A stretch of 64,000 nt of DNA from Burkholderiales bacterium (GCA_017307865.1 JAFKGE010000015.1:179641-243640), one strand, 5' to 3'. Shown: positions 15,950 through 28,111, counted from the stretch's first letter. A program made the numbers and translations. Notes: a model not told the origin generated them from the sequence alone.

Positions 15950-16972
15950 ATGAAGATCTTTCGCGGCCTGCATCACCCCGGCATCGCGCCGGGCTGCGCG
16001 CTCACCATCGGCAACTTCGACGGCGTGCACCGCGGCCACCAGGCGATGCTGGCGCTGCTGCGCGGCGAGGCGGCGCAGCGCGGCGTGCCCAGTTGCGTGA
16101 TGACCTTCGAGCCGCACCCGCGCGACCACTTTGCCGCGCTGCTGAACAAGCCCGAGCTGGCGCCCGCCCGCATCGTCACCTTTCGCGACAAGCTGGCCGA
16201 GCTGGCGCGCTGCGGCATCGACCAGACCATCGTGCTGCCCTTCAACGCGCGCCTGGCCGCGCAGCCGCCCCAGGCCTTCATCGACGACATGCTGGTACGC
16301 GGCCTGGGCGTGCGCTACGTGCTGGTGGGCGACGACTTTCGCTTCGGCGCCAAGCGCGCGGGCGACTACGCCATGCTGGACGCGGCCGGCCCGCAGCGCG
16401 GCTTCGACGTGGCGCGCATGCAAAGCTACGAGGTGCACGGCGTGCGCGTGTCCAGCACCGCCGTGCGCGCGGCGCTGGCCGAGGGCCGCATGCGCGACGC
16501 CGCCGCGCTGCTGGGCCGCCCCTACGCCATCAGCGGCCACGTCGTGCATGGGCGCCACCTGGGCCGCAAGCTGGGCGAAAGCGCGGCCGGCCGTGCCGAC
16601 GGCTTTCGCACGCTGAACCTGCGCTTTTCGCGCCGCTCGCATGCCTGGAAACCCGCGGCCAGCGGCATCTTCGTGGTCCGTGTGCACGGGCTGGACGCCG
16701 CCCCGCTGCCCGGCGTGGCCAACCTGGGGGTGCGCCCGTCGCTCGACCCCAATGACGTGAACGGCGGGCGCGTGCTGCTGGAGACGCACTGCCTGCGGTG
16801 GCCCGCCCGGCTGGGCGCCGAGGGGGCCTACGGTAAAATCATCCGCGTGGAACTGCTGCACAAACTGCACGACGAGTTGCGCTATCACAGCCTGGCGGCG
16901 CTCACCGACGGCATTGCGCGCGACCTGGCTGATGCGCGCGCTTGGCTGGCCGCCCACCCGGCGCGAATTTGA
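15950..16972 (+). CDS. ribF: Bifunctional riboflavin kinase/FMN adenylyltransferase
   Basis: This 340-residue cytoplasmic enzyme makes FMN and then FAD from riboflavin. The N-terminal adenylyltransferase domain has TIGNFDGVHRGHQ, and its substrate loop is near GDDFRFGAKRAGD. The C-terminal flavokinase domain starts near RPYAISGHVVHGRHLGRKLG and has VANLGVRPSLDP. Length and order are normal. It leads the ribF-ileS-lspA cluster, with a 132-base gap before ileS that contains one copy of the interspersed repeat. Confidence 0.97.
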   Translation: MKIFRGLHHPGIAPGCALTIGNFDGVHRGHQAMLALLRGEAAQRGVPSCVMTFEPHPRDHFAALLNKPELAPARIVTFRDKLAELARCGIDQTIVLPFNARLAAQPPQAFIDDMLVRGLGVRYVLVGDDFRFGAKRAGDYAMLDAAGPQRGFDVARMQSYEVHGVRVSSTAVRAALAEGRMRDAAALLGRPYAISGHVVHGRHLGRKLGESAAGRADGFRTLNLRFSRRSHAWKPAASGIFVVRVHGLDAAPLPGVANLGVRPSLDPNDVNGGRVLLETHCLRWPARLGAEGAYGKIIRVELLHKLHDELRYHSLAALTDGIARDLADARAWLAAHPARI

Positions 16973-17037
16973 AGGGGCCGCGGGCCCCGCTTTTCGCCTG
17001 CCGCCACGGCCAGCGCCCGCACCCTGCCCCACTCCTG

Positions 17038-17100
17038 ACTCGATAGCTGCTCGCGCTGGCTGGGTGCGGGCCAAAGCCCTGTTTGATTCAAAATTTTGCA
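17038..17100 (+). repeat. ATAGCT/GCGCT interspersed repeat upstream of ileS
   Basis: The copy starts at GATAGCTGCTCGCGCTGG and ends in TTTGATTCAAAATTTTG, just before the ileS ATG at 17105. It belongs to the ~60 bp family with many copies in this window and occupies the place where an ileS ribosome site would be expected. Confidence 0.65.
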
Positions 17101-17104
17101 CGCC

Positions 17105-19939
17105 ATGAGCTCCGAGAACAAGACCGACTACCGCGCCGCGCTGAACCTGCCGGACACGCCCTTCCCCATGCGCGGCGACCTGCCCAAGCGCGAGCCCGGC
17201 TGGGTGCAGCAGTGGGAAGATGAGGGCCTGTACAAGCGCCTGCGCATGGCCCGCGCCGGGCGCGAGAAGTTCATCCTGCACGACGGCCCGCCGTACGCCA
17301 ACGGCACGCTGCACGCCGGCCACGCGGTCAACAAGATCCTGAAGGACATGATCGTCAAGGCGCGGCAGCTAAAGGGCATGGACGCGCACTACGTGCCGGG
17401 CTGGGACTGCCACGGCCTGCCGATCGAGAACCAGATCGAGAAGCTGTACGGCCGCAACCTCGGCCGCGACGAGATGCAGGCCAAGGGCCGTGCCTACGCC
17501 ACCGAGCAGATCGCCCTGCAAATGAAGGACTTCAAGCGCCTGGGCGTGCTGGGCGAATGGGACAACCCCTACAAGACGATGAACTTCGCCAACGAGGCGC
17601 GCGAGTTGCGCGTCTTCAAGCGCCTGATCGAGCGCGGCTTCGTCTACCGGGGCCTCAAGCCCGTGTACTGGTGCTTCGACTGCGGCTCGGCGCTGGCCGA
17701 GGCCGAGATCGAATACCAGGACCGCAAGAGCACCACGGTGGACGTGGCCTTCGAGGCGGCCGAGCCCGCCAAGCTCGCCGCCGCCTTCGGCTTGCCCCAG
17801 CTGGACAAGCCCGCCTTCGTCGTCATCTGGACCACCACCGCCTGGACCCTCCCGGCCAACCAGGCGCTCAACCTGGGCCCGCAGATCGAATACGCGCTGG
17901 TCGACACGCCCAAGGGCCTGCTGGTGCTGGCCACGGCGCGCGTCGACGACTGTCTCAAGCGCTATGGCATCGATGGCAAGATCATCGCCACCACCCAGGG
18001 CGCAAAGCTGGCCGGGCTGAACTTCAAGCATCCGCTGTACGACGTCGATGCCGGCTACCGGCGCCTGTCGCCCGTGTACCTGGCCGACTACGCCACCGAC
18101 ACCGACGGCACCGGCATCGTGCACTCGGCGCCGGCCTACGGCGTGGAGGACTTCAACTCCTGCGTCTCGCACGGCCTGGCGCATGCCGACATCCTGAACC
18201 CGGTGCAAGGCGGCGGCAGCTACGCGGCCGACTTTCCGCTGTTCGGCGGCCTGGATATCTGGAAGGCCGTGCCCGTCATCATCCAGACCCTGCAGGACGC
18301 CGGTCGCCTGCTGGCCACCAGCAGCCTGCAGCACAGCTATCCGCACTGCTGGCGCCACAAGTCGCCCGTGATCTACCGCGCCGCCTCGCAGTGGTTCGTG
18401 CGCATGGACGAAGGCGTTGGCGTGTTCACCAAGGACAAGGCTGCCGAGACCCTGCGCACCACCGCCCTGCGCGCCATCGAGCAGACCAGGTTCTACCCGC
18501 CCTCGGGCCAGGCCCGCCTGCGCGACATGATTGCCGGCCGCCCCGACTGGGTCATCAGCCGCCAGCGCGCCTGGGGCGTGCCGATCGCCTTCTTCCTGCA
18601 CAAGGAGACCGACGAACTGCACCCGCGCACGCTGGAAATCCTGGACCAAGCGTCCGACATCATCGCCCAGGGCGGCATCGAGGCCTGGAGCCGCGTGACG
18701 GCCGAGGAAATCCTGGGCGCCGAAGAAGCGCAGCACTACCGCAAGTTCAACGACATCCTGGAGGTGTGGTTCGACTCGGGCTCCACCTTCGACCACGTCC
18801 TGTGCGGCACCCACCCCGACGAGCACCATGAGAGCGGCCCCGAGGCCGACATGTACCTGGAGGGCCACGACCAGCACCGCGGCTGGTTCCACTCCTCGCT
18901 GCTCTTGGCCAGCGCCATCCGCGGCCGCGCGCCCTACCGCAGCCTGCTGACGCACGGCTTCACGGTCGACTCGCAGGGCCGCAAGATGAGCAAGAGCCTG
19001 GGCAACGGCATCGACCTGCAGCAGGCCAACAAGAAATGGGGCGCCGAGCTGCTGCGCTTGTGGACGGCGTCGAGCGACTACTCGGGCGACATCGCCGGCG
19101 ACGACAAGATCATGGCGCGCGTGATCGACAGCTACCGCCGCATCCGCAACACGCTGCGCTTTCTGCTGGCCAACACCAGCGACTTCGATCCGGCCCAGGA
19201 CGCCGTGCCGCCGGCCGACATGCTGGAGATCGACCGCTGGCTGCTGGCGCGCGCCGCCGCCTTCCAGACCGAGGTGCTGGCGCACTACGAGGTGTATGAA
19301 TTTCACCCCGTGGTGGCCAAGCTGCAGCTCTTTTGCTCCGAAGACCTGGGCGGCTTTTACCTCGACGTGCTCAAGGATCGCCTGTACACCACCCAGCCCA
19401 AGAGCCTGGCGCGGCGCAGCGCGCAGACCGCGCTGTGGCAGCTGACGCAGGCGCTGCTGCGCTGGATGGCACCCTTCCTCAGTTTCACGGCCGAGGAGGC
19501 CTGGAAGCTGGTGGGCCAAAGCGACTCGATCTTTCTGGAAGAGTTTTGGCGCTTCGACGCGCCCGACGCCGCGCTGTTGGCCAAGTGGGCGCGCATCCGC
19601 GAAATCCGCGAAGCCGTCAACAAGCAGATCGAAACCCTGCGCGAGCAAGGCCAGGTCGGTTCGTCGCTGCAGGCTACGGCGGTGCTGAGCGCGCCGCCCG
19701 AAGACCACGCCCTGCTGGCCAGCCTGGGGGCCGACCTGCGCTTCGTGTTCATCGTGTCTGCTATCGAATTGAAAGCTGGCGGCGCACTGTCCATCAGCGT
19801 CAGCGGCTCGAATGACCAAAAATGCGAGCGTTGCTGGCACTACCTGCCCGACGTCGGCCAGCATGCCGAGCACCCCACCCTGTGCGGGCGCTGCGTGAGC
19901 AACCTGTACGGCGCGGGCGAGACGCGCAGCATCGCCTGA
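17105..19939 (+). CDS. ileS: Isoleucyl-tRNA synthetase
   Basis: This 944-residue class I synthetase charges tRNA-Ile. The HIGH-type motif lies in [17 protein letters not shown] near residue 60, and the KMSKS motif in [11 protein letters not shown] near residue 620. The CP1 editing domain lies between them, and the C-terminal zinc site is CERCWHY plus CGRCVSN. ATG 17105 ([16 protein letters not shown]) is preferred over an upstream TTG at 17096. The tract around 19757-19785 (SAIELKAGG) may contain a fragment of the interspersed repeat. Its stop is one base from the lspA start. Confidence 0.98.
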   Translation: MSSENKTDYRAALNLPDTPFPMRGDLPKREPGWVQQWEDEGLYKRLRMARAGREKFILHDGPPYANGTLHAGHAVNKILKDMIVKARQLKGMDAHYVPGWDCHGLPIENQIEKLYGRNLGRDEMQAKGRAYATEQIALQMKDFKRLGVLGEWDNPYKTMNFANEARELRVFKRLIERGFVYRGLKPVYWCFDCGSALAEAEIEYQDRKSTTVDVAFEAAEPAKLAAAFGLPQLDKPAFVVIWTTTAWTLPANQALNLGPQIEYALVDTPKGLLVLATARVDDCLKRYGIDGKIIATTQGAKLAGLNFKHPLYDVDAGYRRLSPVYLADYATDTDGTGIVHSAPAYGVEDFNSCVSHGLAHADILNPVQGGGSYAADFPLFGGLDIWKAVPVIIQTLQDAGRLLATSSLQHSYPHCWRHKSPVIYRAASQWFVRMDEGVGVFTKDKAAETLRTTALRAIEQTRFYPPSGQARLRDMIAGRPDWVISRQRAWGVPIAFFLHKETDELHPRTLEILDQASDIIAQGGIEAWSRVTAEEILGAEEAQHYRKFNDILEVWFDSGSTFDHVLCGTHPDEHHESGPEADMYLEGHDQHRGWFHSSLLLASAIRGRAPYRSLLTHGFTVDSQGRKMSKSLGNGIDLQQANKKWGAELLRLWTASSDYSGDIAGDDKIMARVIDSYRRIRNTLRFLLANTSDFDPAQDAVPPADMLEIDRWLLARAAAFQTEVLAHYEVYEFHPVVAKLQLFCSEDLGGFYLDVLKDRLYTTQPKSLARRSAQTALWQLTQALLRWMAPFLSFTAEEAWKLVGQSDSIFLEEFWRFDAPDAALLAKWARIREIREAVNKQIETLREQGQVGSSLQATAVLSAPPEDHALLASLGADLRFVFIVSAIELKAGGALSISVSGSNDQKCERCWHYLPDVGQHAEHPTLCGRCVSNLYGAGETRSIA

Positions 19940-19940
19940 C

Positions 19941-20456
19941 ATGGCGCGCGGCAAATCCGGCGGCGCCGGCCTGGCCCTGTGGCTGGCGCTGGCCGCCCTC
20001 GTGGTGGTCCTCGACCAGTTCAGCAAGTGGCTCATCCTGGGCCACTACCGGCTGGGCGACGCCACCCCCGTCACGGGCTTCTTCAACATCGTGCGCGCCC
20101 ACAACACCGGCGCGGCGTTCTCGTTTCTGGCCGGCGGCAGCGGCTGGCAGCGCTGGTTTTTCGTCGCCCTGGCGCTGGCCGCGTCCGGCTTCATCGTCTG
20201 GCTGCTGCGCCAGCATGCGGGGCAGCGGCTGTTTGCCTTTTCGCTGTCGATGATCCTGGGCGGCGCCGTCGGCAACGTCGTCGACCGCCTGCAACACGGC
20301 TACGTGGTCGACTTCCTCGACTTTCACTGGCCGTTCCTGAGCGGCCTGTTCTACCGCGGCCACTTTCCGGCCTTCAACCTGGCCGACGCGGCCATCACCG
20401 CCGGAGCGGTCGGCCTGATCCTGGATGAGCTGCTGCGGGTGCGGCGCGCCAGATAA
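19941..20456 (+). CDS. lspA: Lipoprotein signal peptidase II
   Basis: This 171-residue inner-membrane aspartyl peptidase removes signal peptides from prolipoproteins. Four membrane segments are visible, and the catalytic aspartates lie in [14 protein letters not shown] and FNLADAAI. The conserved [10 protein letters not shown] and NTGAAFSF blocks are present. It begins one base after the ileS stop, a standard arrangement in proteobacteria. Confidence 0.97.
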   Translation: MARGKSGGAGLALWLALAALVVVLDQFSKWLILGHYRLGDATPVTGFFNIVRAHNTGAAFSFLAGGSGWQRWFFVALALAASGFIVWLLRQHAGQRLFAFSLSMILGGAVGNVVDRLQHGYVVDFLDFHWPFLSGLFYRGHFPAFNLADAAITAGAVGLILDELLRVRRAR

Positions 20457-20492
20457 ACGGTCGCAACGGCGCCCGGCCGGCCGCGCCCGGAT

Positions 20493-21173
20493 TCAAACCA
20501 CGCGCGACATCGACCCCGGCTTGTCGGCCAGCGCGCGGGCCTTCATCACCGCCTCGGTGCGGTTGCGCGCATTCAGGGCGCGAAAAATCGCCGCCAGGTG
20601 AATCTTCACCGTGCCCTCGCTGATGCCCAGGCTGCGGCCAATCACCTTGTTGGGCTGGCCTTGCGAGAGCAGGCGCAGCACGTCGACCTGGCGCTCGGTC
20701 AGCAGGTCGCCCAGCGCCTCCCCCCTGGCCGCTTCGGCGGGCTGACCGGCGGCGTCGGCACTCGGGCCGGCATCGCGGCCCGACATCGACAGCAGCATCG
20801 GCGGCACGTAGACGCCGCCCGCCATCACCAGGCGCACGGCCGACACCATGACGGCCGGCGAGTAGGCCTTGGGGATGTAGCCCTGCGCGCCGCAGTCCAG
20901 CACGTCGCGCATCACGGCCGGGTCTTCCTGGCCCGACAGCACGATGATCGGCAAGTCCGGGCAGCGCTGGCGCACCTGCTGGATGTGCGACAGGCCGTCG
21001 GCGCCGGGCATGCTGAGATCGACCAGCGCCAAGTCCAGCGGCTCGCCCACCCGCTCCAGCAACTCGCGCGCATCGACCGCGGCCACGAACTCGATGCCCG
21101 GCTCCAGCTCCGACAGCTTGTCCGCCACCGCATCGATGATGAGCCGATGATCGTCTGCAATCAGGATTTTCAT
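20493..21173 (-). CDS. NarL/LuxR-type response regulator (orphan)
   Basis: This 226-residue two-component regulator has a receiver domain (MKILIADDHRLIIDAV; phospho-acceptor Asp52 in ALVDLSMPG; switch residues in IVLSGQED and PKAYSP). A linker rich in Ala/Gly and a LuxR-type helix-turn-helix near the C-terminus follow (LTERQVDVLRLLSQGQPNKV, GISEGTVKIHLAAIF). The start at 21173 aligns with family members. No histidine kinase lies nearby, so the partner is unknown. It converges with lspA. Confidence 0.92.
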   Translation of the reverse strand: MKILIADDHRLIIDAVADKLSELEPGIEFVAAVDARELLERVGEPLDLALVDLSMPGADGLSHIQQVRQRCPDLPIIVLSGQEDPAVMRDVLDCGAQGYIPKAYSPAVMVSAVRLVMAGGVYVPPMLLSMSGRDAGPSADAAGQPAEAARGEALGDLLTERQVDVLRLLSQGQPNKVIGRSLGISEGTVKIHLAAIFRALNARNRTEAVMKARALADKPGSMSRVV

Positions 21174-21401
21174 GGTGCGCGCAGGCTGGTGACAGTGCGA
21201 CCGATCACCATAAGCCGCAAACCGGGAAAAGGCAATTGGCCGCTGGTCGGCCAGACGGGATAGACCGCACCAAGCCCCAAATGCCAGTGAAGCGACCAAC
21301 TCACCGTCCATGGCGCCGTTTGCCACCCTGCCGCCCTCGCCGGACGGGGGTGACGCCGTCACGGACAGCGGGCAACGGGTAGTCAGCCCGAGCGACGGAC
21401 C

Positions 21402-21809
21402 TCACTTGGCGCGATGCGGGTTGCGGCTCGAGGCGTGCCACAGATAGAACGTGACCGGCGGTGACGTGGCAACAACCTGCCCGTCGGCCGCCAGCAGTTC
21501 GGCCTTGAGCACGTGCGTGCCGCGATCCAGTCCACGCAGCGCGATCATGCTGCCGCCGTCCGAAGGCAGCGCCCGCCCATCGACGCTCAGGCGCACGCGG
21601 CTGCCCGGCGCGGCGTCGCTCACCTGCACGCTCACCATCACCTCGCCGAGGTTGCTGTGAATGGTCTGCTCGTTGGTCGGCTGGGTGATGGCAACCTCGG
21701 CCGCCTGCGCCCAGGGCACGGCGCCCAGGGCCAGCGCGGAGGCCAGTGCGAGCCGGCACAACCGGGTCGACGAGCCCGCACTTCCGTCGCGATGATTTCG
21801 AGGTGACAT
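21402..21809 (-). CDS. Secreted protein with Ig-like domain, function unknown
   Basis: This 135-residue protein has a signal peptide (basic start, LALASALALGAVPWAQA, cleavage near AQA|AEV) and a single compact beta-rich domain (AEVAITQPTNEQTIHSN, VRLSVDGRALPSDGG, LDRGTHVLKAELLAADGQVV). This form recalls Ig-like or bacterial carbohydrate-binding sandwich domains. It lies between the orphan response regulator and qor on the same strand. I do not recognise a function. Confidence 0.75.
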   Translation of the reverse strand: MSPRNHRDGSAGSSTRLCRLALASALALGAVPWAQAAEVAITQPTNEQTIHSNLGEVMVSVQVSDAAPGSRVRLSVDGRALPSDGGSMIALRGLDRGTHVLKAELLAADGQVVATSPPVTFYLWHASSRNPHRAK

Positions 21810-21861
21810 CGTTCATTTCCTTCACTTGGGTTGGGGGCCCCTGCTGCAATGCCATGTTCGC

Positions 21862-22842
21862 TCACAGAGTCAGGATGCTGCAACCCGTGGTCTGGCGCGC
21901 CTCCAGCGCCCGGTGCGCGGCCTGCACGTCGGCCAGTGCAAAGCGCTGGTCGATGTGAATCTTGACCTGGCCGCTCTCGACGGCCTGGAACAAATCGTCG
22001 GCCATGGCCTGGCAGCGCTCGCGCGTGGCGATGTGGGCAAACAGCGTGGCGCGCGTGACGTACAGGCACTTGGGCGCCAAAATGGCCGGCGCGAACGGCG
22101 GCACGGGGCCGCTGGCGTTGCCGAAGGTCACCATCAGGCCGAAGGGGCGCAGGCACTGCAGCGAGCCCTCCCAGGTGTCCTTGCCCACCGAGTCGTAAAC
22201 CACCTTGACGCCCGCGCCGCCGGTGATGTCGTGCACCCGCTCGGTAAAATTTTCAGCTCTGTAATTGATAGCGTGTTGCGCGCCATTGGCAAGGGCCAGA
22301 GCGCATTTTTTCTCTGAACCCGCGGTGGCGATCAGGTGATAGCCCAGCGCCTTGGCCCATTGACAGGCGATCAGGCCCACGCCGCCGGCGGCGGCGTGCC
22401 ACAGCACGAAGTCGCCCGGCTGCAGGCCCTCGGCCGGCAGCGTGCGGCGCAGCAGGTACTGCACGGTCAGGCCCTTGAGCATCATGGCGGCGCCGGTGTC
22501 GAAGTCGATCGCATCGGGCAGCCTGCACACGGCCAAGGCGGGCAGCACCCGCACCTCGCTGTAGCTGCCGGGCGGGTTGCTGGCGTAGGCGGCGCGGTCG
22601 CCGGCCTTCAGGTGCGTGACGCCCGCGCCCACGGCCTCGATCACGCCGGCGCCCTCCATGCCCAGCGTGAGGGGCGTGGGCAGGGTGTACACGCCGCTGC
22701 GCTGGTAAACGTCGATGTAGTTCAGGCCGATGGCCCGGTGCCGGATGCGCACCTCGCCCGGGCCGGGGTCGCCCACCGCGACGTCGACCAGCTTCATTTC
22801 TTCGATGCCGCCCTGGCGGGCGATCTGGACTGCAAGGGACAT
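21862..22842 (-). CDS. qor: NADPH:quinone reductase (zeta-crystallin-like, MDR family)
   Basis: This 326-residue zinc-free medium-chain dehydrogenase reduces quinones with NADPH. The N-terminal GroES-like domain has RHRAIGLNYIDVYQRSGVY, and the Rossmann part has LWHAAAGGVGLIACQWAKAL. Codons for CALALANGAQHAINYRAENF (about 22246-22317) coincide with a copy of the interspersed ATAGCT-type repeat read in frame, so this loop was probably altered by the repeat. The gene is intact and the length normal. Confidence 0.95.
   Translation of the reverse strand: MSLAVQIARQGGIEEMKLVDVAVGDPGPGEVRIRHRAIGLNYIDVYQRSGVYTLPTPLTLGMEGAGVIEAVGAGVTHLKAGDRAAYASNPPGSYSEVRVLPALAVCRLPDAIDFDTGAAMMLKGLTVQYLLRRTLPAEGLQPGDFVLWHAAAGGVGLIACQWAKALGYHLIATAGSEKKCALALANGAQHAINYRAENFTERVHDITGGAGVKVVYDSVGKDTWEGSLQCLRPFGLMVTFGNASGPVPPFAPAILAPKCLYVTRATLFAHIATRERCQAMADDLFQAVESGQVKIHIDQRFALADVQAAHRALEARQTTGCSILTL
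22246..22317 (+). repeat. Interspersed repeat copy inside qor
   Basis: AAAATTTTCAGCTCTGTAAT followed by TGATAGCG, GGCAAGGGCCAGAGCG and a T-rich end matches the overall plan of the ~60 bp repeat family. It lies wholly inside the qor reading frame without breaking it. Confidence 0.6.
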
Positions 22843-22962
22843 GGGGACTTTCTCCTGAGGTTAAGCTCGCGATTCCCGCCGATGGTGCCACGGCGCGCGC
22901 CATCGGTGTTCGGCCGGGGGCATGGCTTGGCCAAATCTTGCACCACCGCCTTTCGCTGCCCC

Positions 22963-23862
22963 ATGCGCCTGACCGCCTCCACCGCCGCCCTGCTGACCAC
23001 CTCGACCCTGCTGTGGGCCGGCAATGCCGTGGTGGGGCGCGCGGTGGTCGGCCTGGTGCCGCCGATCACGCTCAACTTCATCCGCTGGCTGCTGGCCTTC
23101 GTCATCCTGCTGCCGCTGGCGCCCTGGGTGCTGGGCCGCGGCAGCGGGCTGTGGCCGCTGTGGCGGCGCTACGCCCTGCTGGGCCTGCTGGGGGTGGGCA
23201 GCTACAACGCGCTGCAATACCTGGCCCTGTGCACTTCCACGCCGCTGAACGTCACCCTGGTGGCATCAAGCATGCCGCTGTGGATGCTGGCGCTGGGACG
23301 GCTGTTCTTCGGCATGCGGGTCAGCCTGGCCCAGGTCGCCGGCGTGCTGCTGTCGATCACCGGCGTGGGGGTGGTGCTGGCGCGCGGGCGCTGGCAGCAG
23401 TTGGCCGCGCTGCAGCTGGTGCCCGGCGATCTGTACATGGTGCTGGCCACCATCGCCTGGGCCTGGTACTCGTGGCTGCTGCCGGCGCGCCCAGGCGAGC
23501 CGGCGCGGCTGCGCGGCGACTGGGCCGCGCTGCTGCTGGCGCAGGTGGTGTTCGGCCTGGGCTGGTCGGGCCTGTTCGCCGCCGGCGAATGGGCCATCCA
23601 CCCCGACGCCCGCATCGTGTGGGGCTGGCCGCTGGCCGCCGCGCTGGCCTTTGTCGCCATCGGTCCCGCCGTGCTGGCCTACCGCTGCTGGGGCCTGGGG
23701 GTGGAGCGCGCGGGGCCGGCACTGGTGGGTTTTTTCGCCAACCTCACACCGGTGTTCGCGGCCATCCTGTCGGCGCTGTTTCTGGGCGAGGCGCCGCAGC
23801 CCTTTCACGCCCTGGCCTTCGTGCTGATCGTCGCCGGCATCTGGGTAGCGGCGCGGCGCTGA
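22963..23862 (+). CDS. EamA/DMT-family transporter
   Basis: This 299-residue membrane protein has about ten hydrophobic segments in two EamA repeats, typical of drug/metabolite exporters (for example LLTTSTLLWAGNAVVGRAVV, IAWAWYSWLLPARPGEPARL, and FFANLTPVFAAILSALFLGE). The ATG at 22963 (MRLTASTAALL) gives the first membrane segment directly. It is divergent from qor. The substrate is unknown. RhtA-like amino acid or metabolite export is common in the family. Confidence 0.88.
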   Translation: MRLTASTAALLTTSTLLWAGNAVVGRAVVGLVPPITLNFIRWLLAFVILLPLAPWVLGRGSGLWPLWRRYALLGLLGVGSYNALQYLALCTSTPLNVTLVASSMPLWMLALGRLFFGMRVSLAQVAGVLLSITGVGVVLARGRWQQLAALQLVPGDLYMVLATIAWAWYSWLLPARPGEPARLRGDWAALLLAQVVFGLGWSGLFAAGEWAIHPDARIVWGWPLAAALAFVAIGPAVLAYRCWGLGVERAGPALVGFFANLTPVFAAILSALFLGEAPQPFHALAFVLIVAGIWVAARR

Positions 23863-23873
23863 TGCAATAAAGC

Positions 23874-24035
23874 CCCCCACGCTCCCCCGCTGCGCGAGGT
23901 GCGCTGCCCCCAAGGGGGCGCTTTTGCCTTGGGGCGGCCCGGCGGCAAAAAAGACCCCCACGCTCCCCCGCTGCGCGAGGTGCGCTGCCCCCAAGGGGGC
24001 GCTTTTGCCTTGGGGGCAGCCCGGCGGCAAAAAAA
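23874..24035. repeat. Two tandem ~80 bp direct repeats (period 81 bp)
   Basis: The unit starts CCCCCACGCTCCCCCGCTGC and runs through a GCCCCCAAGGGGGC palindrome, a second CCTTGGGG(GC) segment and CCCGGCGGCAAAAAA. Copies begin at 23874 and 23955 and are nearly identical. They fill most of the 229 bp between the EamA gene and clpA, which converge here. The palindromes followed by A/T runs suggest transcription termination. The unit looks like a dispersed element duplicated in tandem. Confidence 0.85.
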
Positions 24036-24061
24036 CCCGCTGCGCATCGGGGCGCAGCGGG
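24029..24061 (-). terminator. Rho-independent terminator of clpA
   Basis: On the minus strand a perfect 10 bp stem (CCCGCTGCGC/GCGCAGCGGG, 6-base loop) is followed by seven T residues. It lies about 30 bases after the clpA stop. Confidence 0.85.
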
Positions 24062-24091
24062 TGGCGGTGGTCGGTGTCTGGCTGCGATGGA

Positions 24092-26425
<2,334 letters not shown>

Positions 26426-26532
26426 GGTGTGTTTCCTTTAGCGCCTCAAGCTTACGACGTTCTCAAGGCTTTGACAGGCAAAGGTGGGGGAGGTTTTCCC
26501 ATATTTCAACGCCAAGGCAACGTCGGCCCGCA

Positions 26533-26877
26533 TCAGTCCACCGGTTCGCTCACGCATTGCAGCGGGTGGCCGGCCTGGCGCGCGGCGTCCAGCACCTGGT
26601 CGACCTTGGTCGCGGCGACGTCGTGGGTGTACACGCCGCACACGCCTTTGCCCTCCAGGTGAATCTTGAGCATGATCTGCGTGGCCGTCTCCCGGTCCTT
26701 GCTGAAGAACTCCTGGATCACCACCACGACAAATTCCATCGGCGTGTAGTCGTCGTTGAGCAGCACCACCTGGTGCATCTGCGGCGGCTTGACCTTCTGC
26801 GGCACGCGCTCGAGCACGACCGACGCGCCGTCGTCCTCGGGCACGCCGGCCGGCTTGATCGGTTGCGTGATTGCCAT
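26533..26877 (-). CDS. clpS: ATP-dependent Clp protease adaptor ClpS
   Basis: This 114-residue adaptor binds the ClpA N-domain and delivers N-degron proteins. The core [20 protein letters not shown] includes the substrate-pocket residues (Asn-Asp-Asp). Conserved blocks [17 protein letters not shown] and HPLQCVSEP follow. The start at 26877 ([17 protein letters not shown]) gives normal length. A second in-frame ATG lies 9 bases upstream, and neither has a clear ribosome site. Confidence 0.95.
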   Translation of the reverse strand: MAITQPIKPAGVPEDDGASVVLERVPQKVKPPQMHQVVLLNDDYTPMEFVVVVIQEFFSKDRETATQIMLKIHLEGKGVCGVYTHDVAATKVDQVLDAARQAGHPLQCVSEPVD

Positions 26878-27001
26878 GAAATCCATTTTATCGGCGCGCC
26901 CCACGCCCGGCAGGAGCCGGCGCTTGCGCGTCACCGCTGAAAGATGGGGGTGCCCGCCACGCTTGCAAGGCCGGGAGCCGGTTCACTGGGAATGACCATG
27001 A

Positions 27002-27007
27002 TTGACA
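27002..27007 (+). promoter_or_regulatory. Candidate -35 box (TTGACA) upstream of the cold-shock gene
   Basis: A consensus TTGACA lies 65 bases before the cold-shock protein start. The -10 region at 16-17 bases (TCCAAA/CCAAAC) is poor, so the promoter call is weak. Confidence 0.3.
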
Positions 27008-27071
27008 AGCGCGCTGGGCGTGTTCCAAACTCGTTCGTTACAGGAAATAAGCGACTGACGAGGAGAATGTG

Positions 27072-27329
27072 ATGCCAAACGGACGCGTGAAATGGTTCAA
27101 TGACCTGAAGGGTTTCGGCTTCATCGAGCCCGACGGCGGCGGGCCCGACATCTTTGCCCACTTTTCGGCCATCGCCATGGAAGGTTTCAAGACCTTGAAG
27201 GAAGGCGCTCGCGTGAGCTATGAGGTCAACGAGGGCCCCAAGGGGCTGCTGGCCACCAACATCCGCGCCGCAGAAGGTGACGTCGCGGTAAGCCCCGCCG
27301 CGAGCAGCGAGCCGCCGCTGGCGACCTGA
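27072..27329 (+). CDS. Cold-shock domain protein
   Basis: This 85-residue RNA/DNA-binding protein has one CspA-type domain with RNP1 KGFGFI and RNP2 DIFAHF ([20 protein letters not shown]). It has a 15-residue tail rich in Ala/Ser/Pro beyond the usual 67-70 residues. The ATG at 27072 follows GACGAGGAGAATGTG, a strong ribosome site. It acts as an RNA chaperone or antiterminator in this family. Other small RNA-binding genes lie just downstream. Confidence 0.95.
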   Translation: MPNGRVKWFNDLKGFGFIEPDGGGPDIFAHFSAIAMEGFKTLKEGARVSYEVNEGPKGLLATNIRAAEGDVAVSPAASSEPPLAT

Positions 27330-27354
27330 GCGCGGCCGTCACCCAAAAACAAAA

Positions 27355-27375
27355 ACGGGCCCAAGGGCCCGTTTT
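27355..27375 (+). terminator. Bidirectional rho-independent terminator
   Basis: ACGGGCCC-AA-GGGCCCGT followed by TTT, and preceded by AAAAA, forms an 8 bp stem. It can end the cold-shock transcript on the plus strand and the tRNA-Ser transcript on the minus strand. Confidence 0.88.
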
Positions 27376-27394
27376 GCATTCTTGGCTTTTGAAC

Positions 27395-27487
27395 TGGCGG
27401 AGACGGAGGGATTCGAACCCTCGATGAGGCTCTACACCCCATACTCCCTTAGCAGGGGAGCACCTTCGGCCACTCGGTCACGTCTCC
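27395..27487 (-). tRNA. tRNA-Ser (anticodon GCU)
   Basis: The minus strand folds as a class II tRNA. The acceptor stem is GGAGACG/CGTCTCC with discriminator G and an encoded CCA. The anticodon arm is CTCCC-CTGCTAA-GGGAG with anticodon GCT. A long variable arm and the T-loop GTTCGAATCCC are present. Total length with CCA is 93 nt. It decodes AGC and AGU. Confidence 0.96.
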
Positions 27488-27895
27488 TTGGGCCGGCTCG
27501 AAAGCAGACTCGCATTATGCCATTGGTTCAGACGGCCTTTGGCGTTTCAGGGCTGAAGACTTGGCCTGGACGTCCGCGCAATGCGCAGACCGGCAACCGC
27601 TTGCGAAGCAGGTGGCGTATACTGAACCCATCGACCGCGGCATGCTCGTTGCCTCAGTCCTTGCTTGACACCTTGCGGCGTGCATTGCCCGCAACGGCTT
27701 TGGTCAATCAGGCGCGTTGAATTCTCATTGCGCGTTGATCGTTCGTCATTCTCCTCTCGACGAGCTCCACATCGGTCCGCTGCGCTTGTCTGCCGGGCCA
27801 TTTCCGGGCACCTGATTCGATTTGCTGCGCCGACGAGTCTTTTTGGCTCTCGGCTGGCACATGCGTATCACGCCACGGACACACCCTGCCAACAC
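27488..27895 (+). other. Non-coding gap with a candidate -10 box; possible long leader
   Basis: This 408 bp has no convincing gene on either strand. A TATACT hexamer at 27618-27623 is the best -10 candidate for the rightward genes, without a good -35. If it is used, the transcript would have a leader of about 270 bases, as is typical of cold-shock mRNAs. The base composition is less GC-rich than the flanking genes. Confidence 0.35.
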
Positions 27896-28111
27896 ATGAC
27901 CTTCTCCATCCCGCATCACGTGGGCCCGTACACCGTCACCCCCCTCACAAGCCAGACCGATGGCGGCGACTACGCCGCCGCCGTGTCGGTGCGGCGCGGC
28001 AAACATGACCGTGTTTTCCGCCTCGTTCCGGTGTTTCGCAGTGCCGCCGAAGCCACTGGCTACGCCCTGGTTCAGGGCAGGCGCCTCATTTTGCAAAACC
28101 AATTGGGGTAA
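27896..28111 (+). CDS. Small conserved-looking hypothetical protein
   Basis: This is a 71-residue reading frame beginning [20 protein letters not shown]. It has a mixed, protein-like composition ([34 protein letters not shown]) and no membrane segment. The start lacks a clear ribosome site. It lies 35 bases before the IF-1 paralogue on the same strand. I do not recognise a family. Confidence 0.55.
   Translation: MTFSIPHHVGPYTVTPLTSQTDGGDYAAAVSVRRGKHDRVFRLVPVFRSAAEATGYALVQGRRLILQNQLG

Noticed and set aside
17369..20035. An 888-codon open frame on the minus strand across ileS
   Set aside because: It is antisense to the clear isoleucyl-tRNA synthetase and has a biased composition without motifs.
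22240..22320. Possible disruption of qor by the repeat
   Set aside because: The frame is kept and the protein has normal length, so it is noted as an in-frame insertion or replacement and not a pseudogene.
23874..24035. Possible CRISPR array
   Set aside because: Only two long (about 80 bp) units directly abut with no variable spacers, and there are no cas genes.
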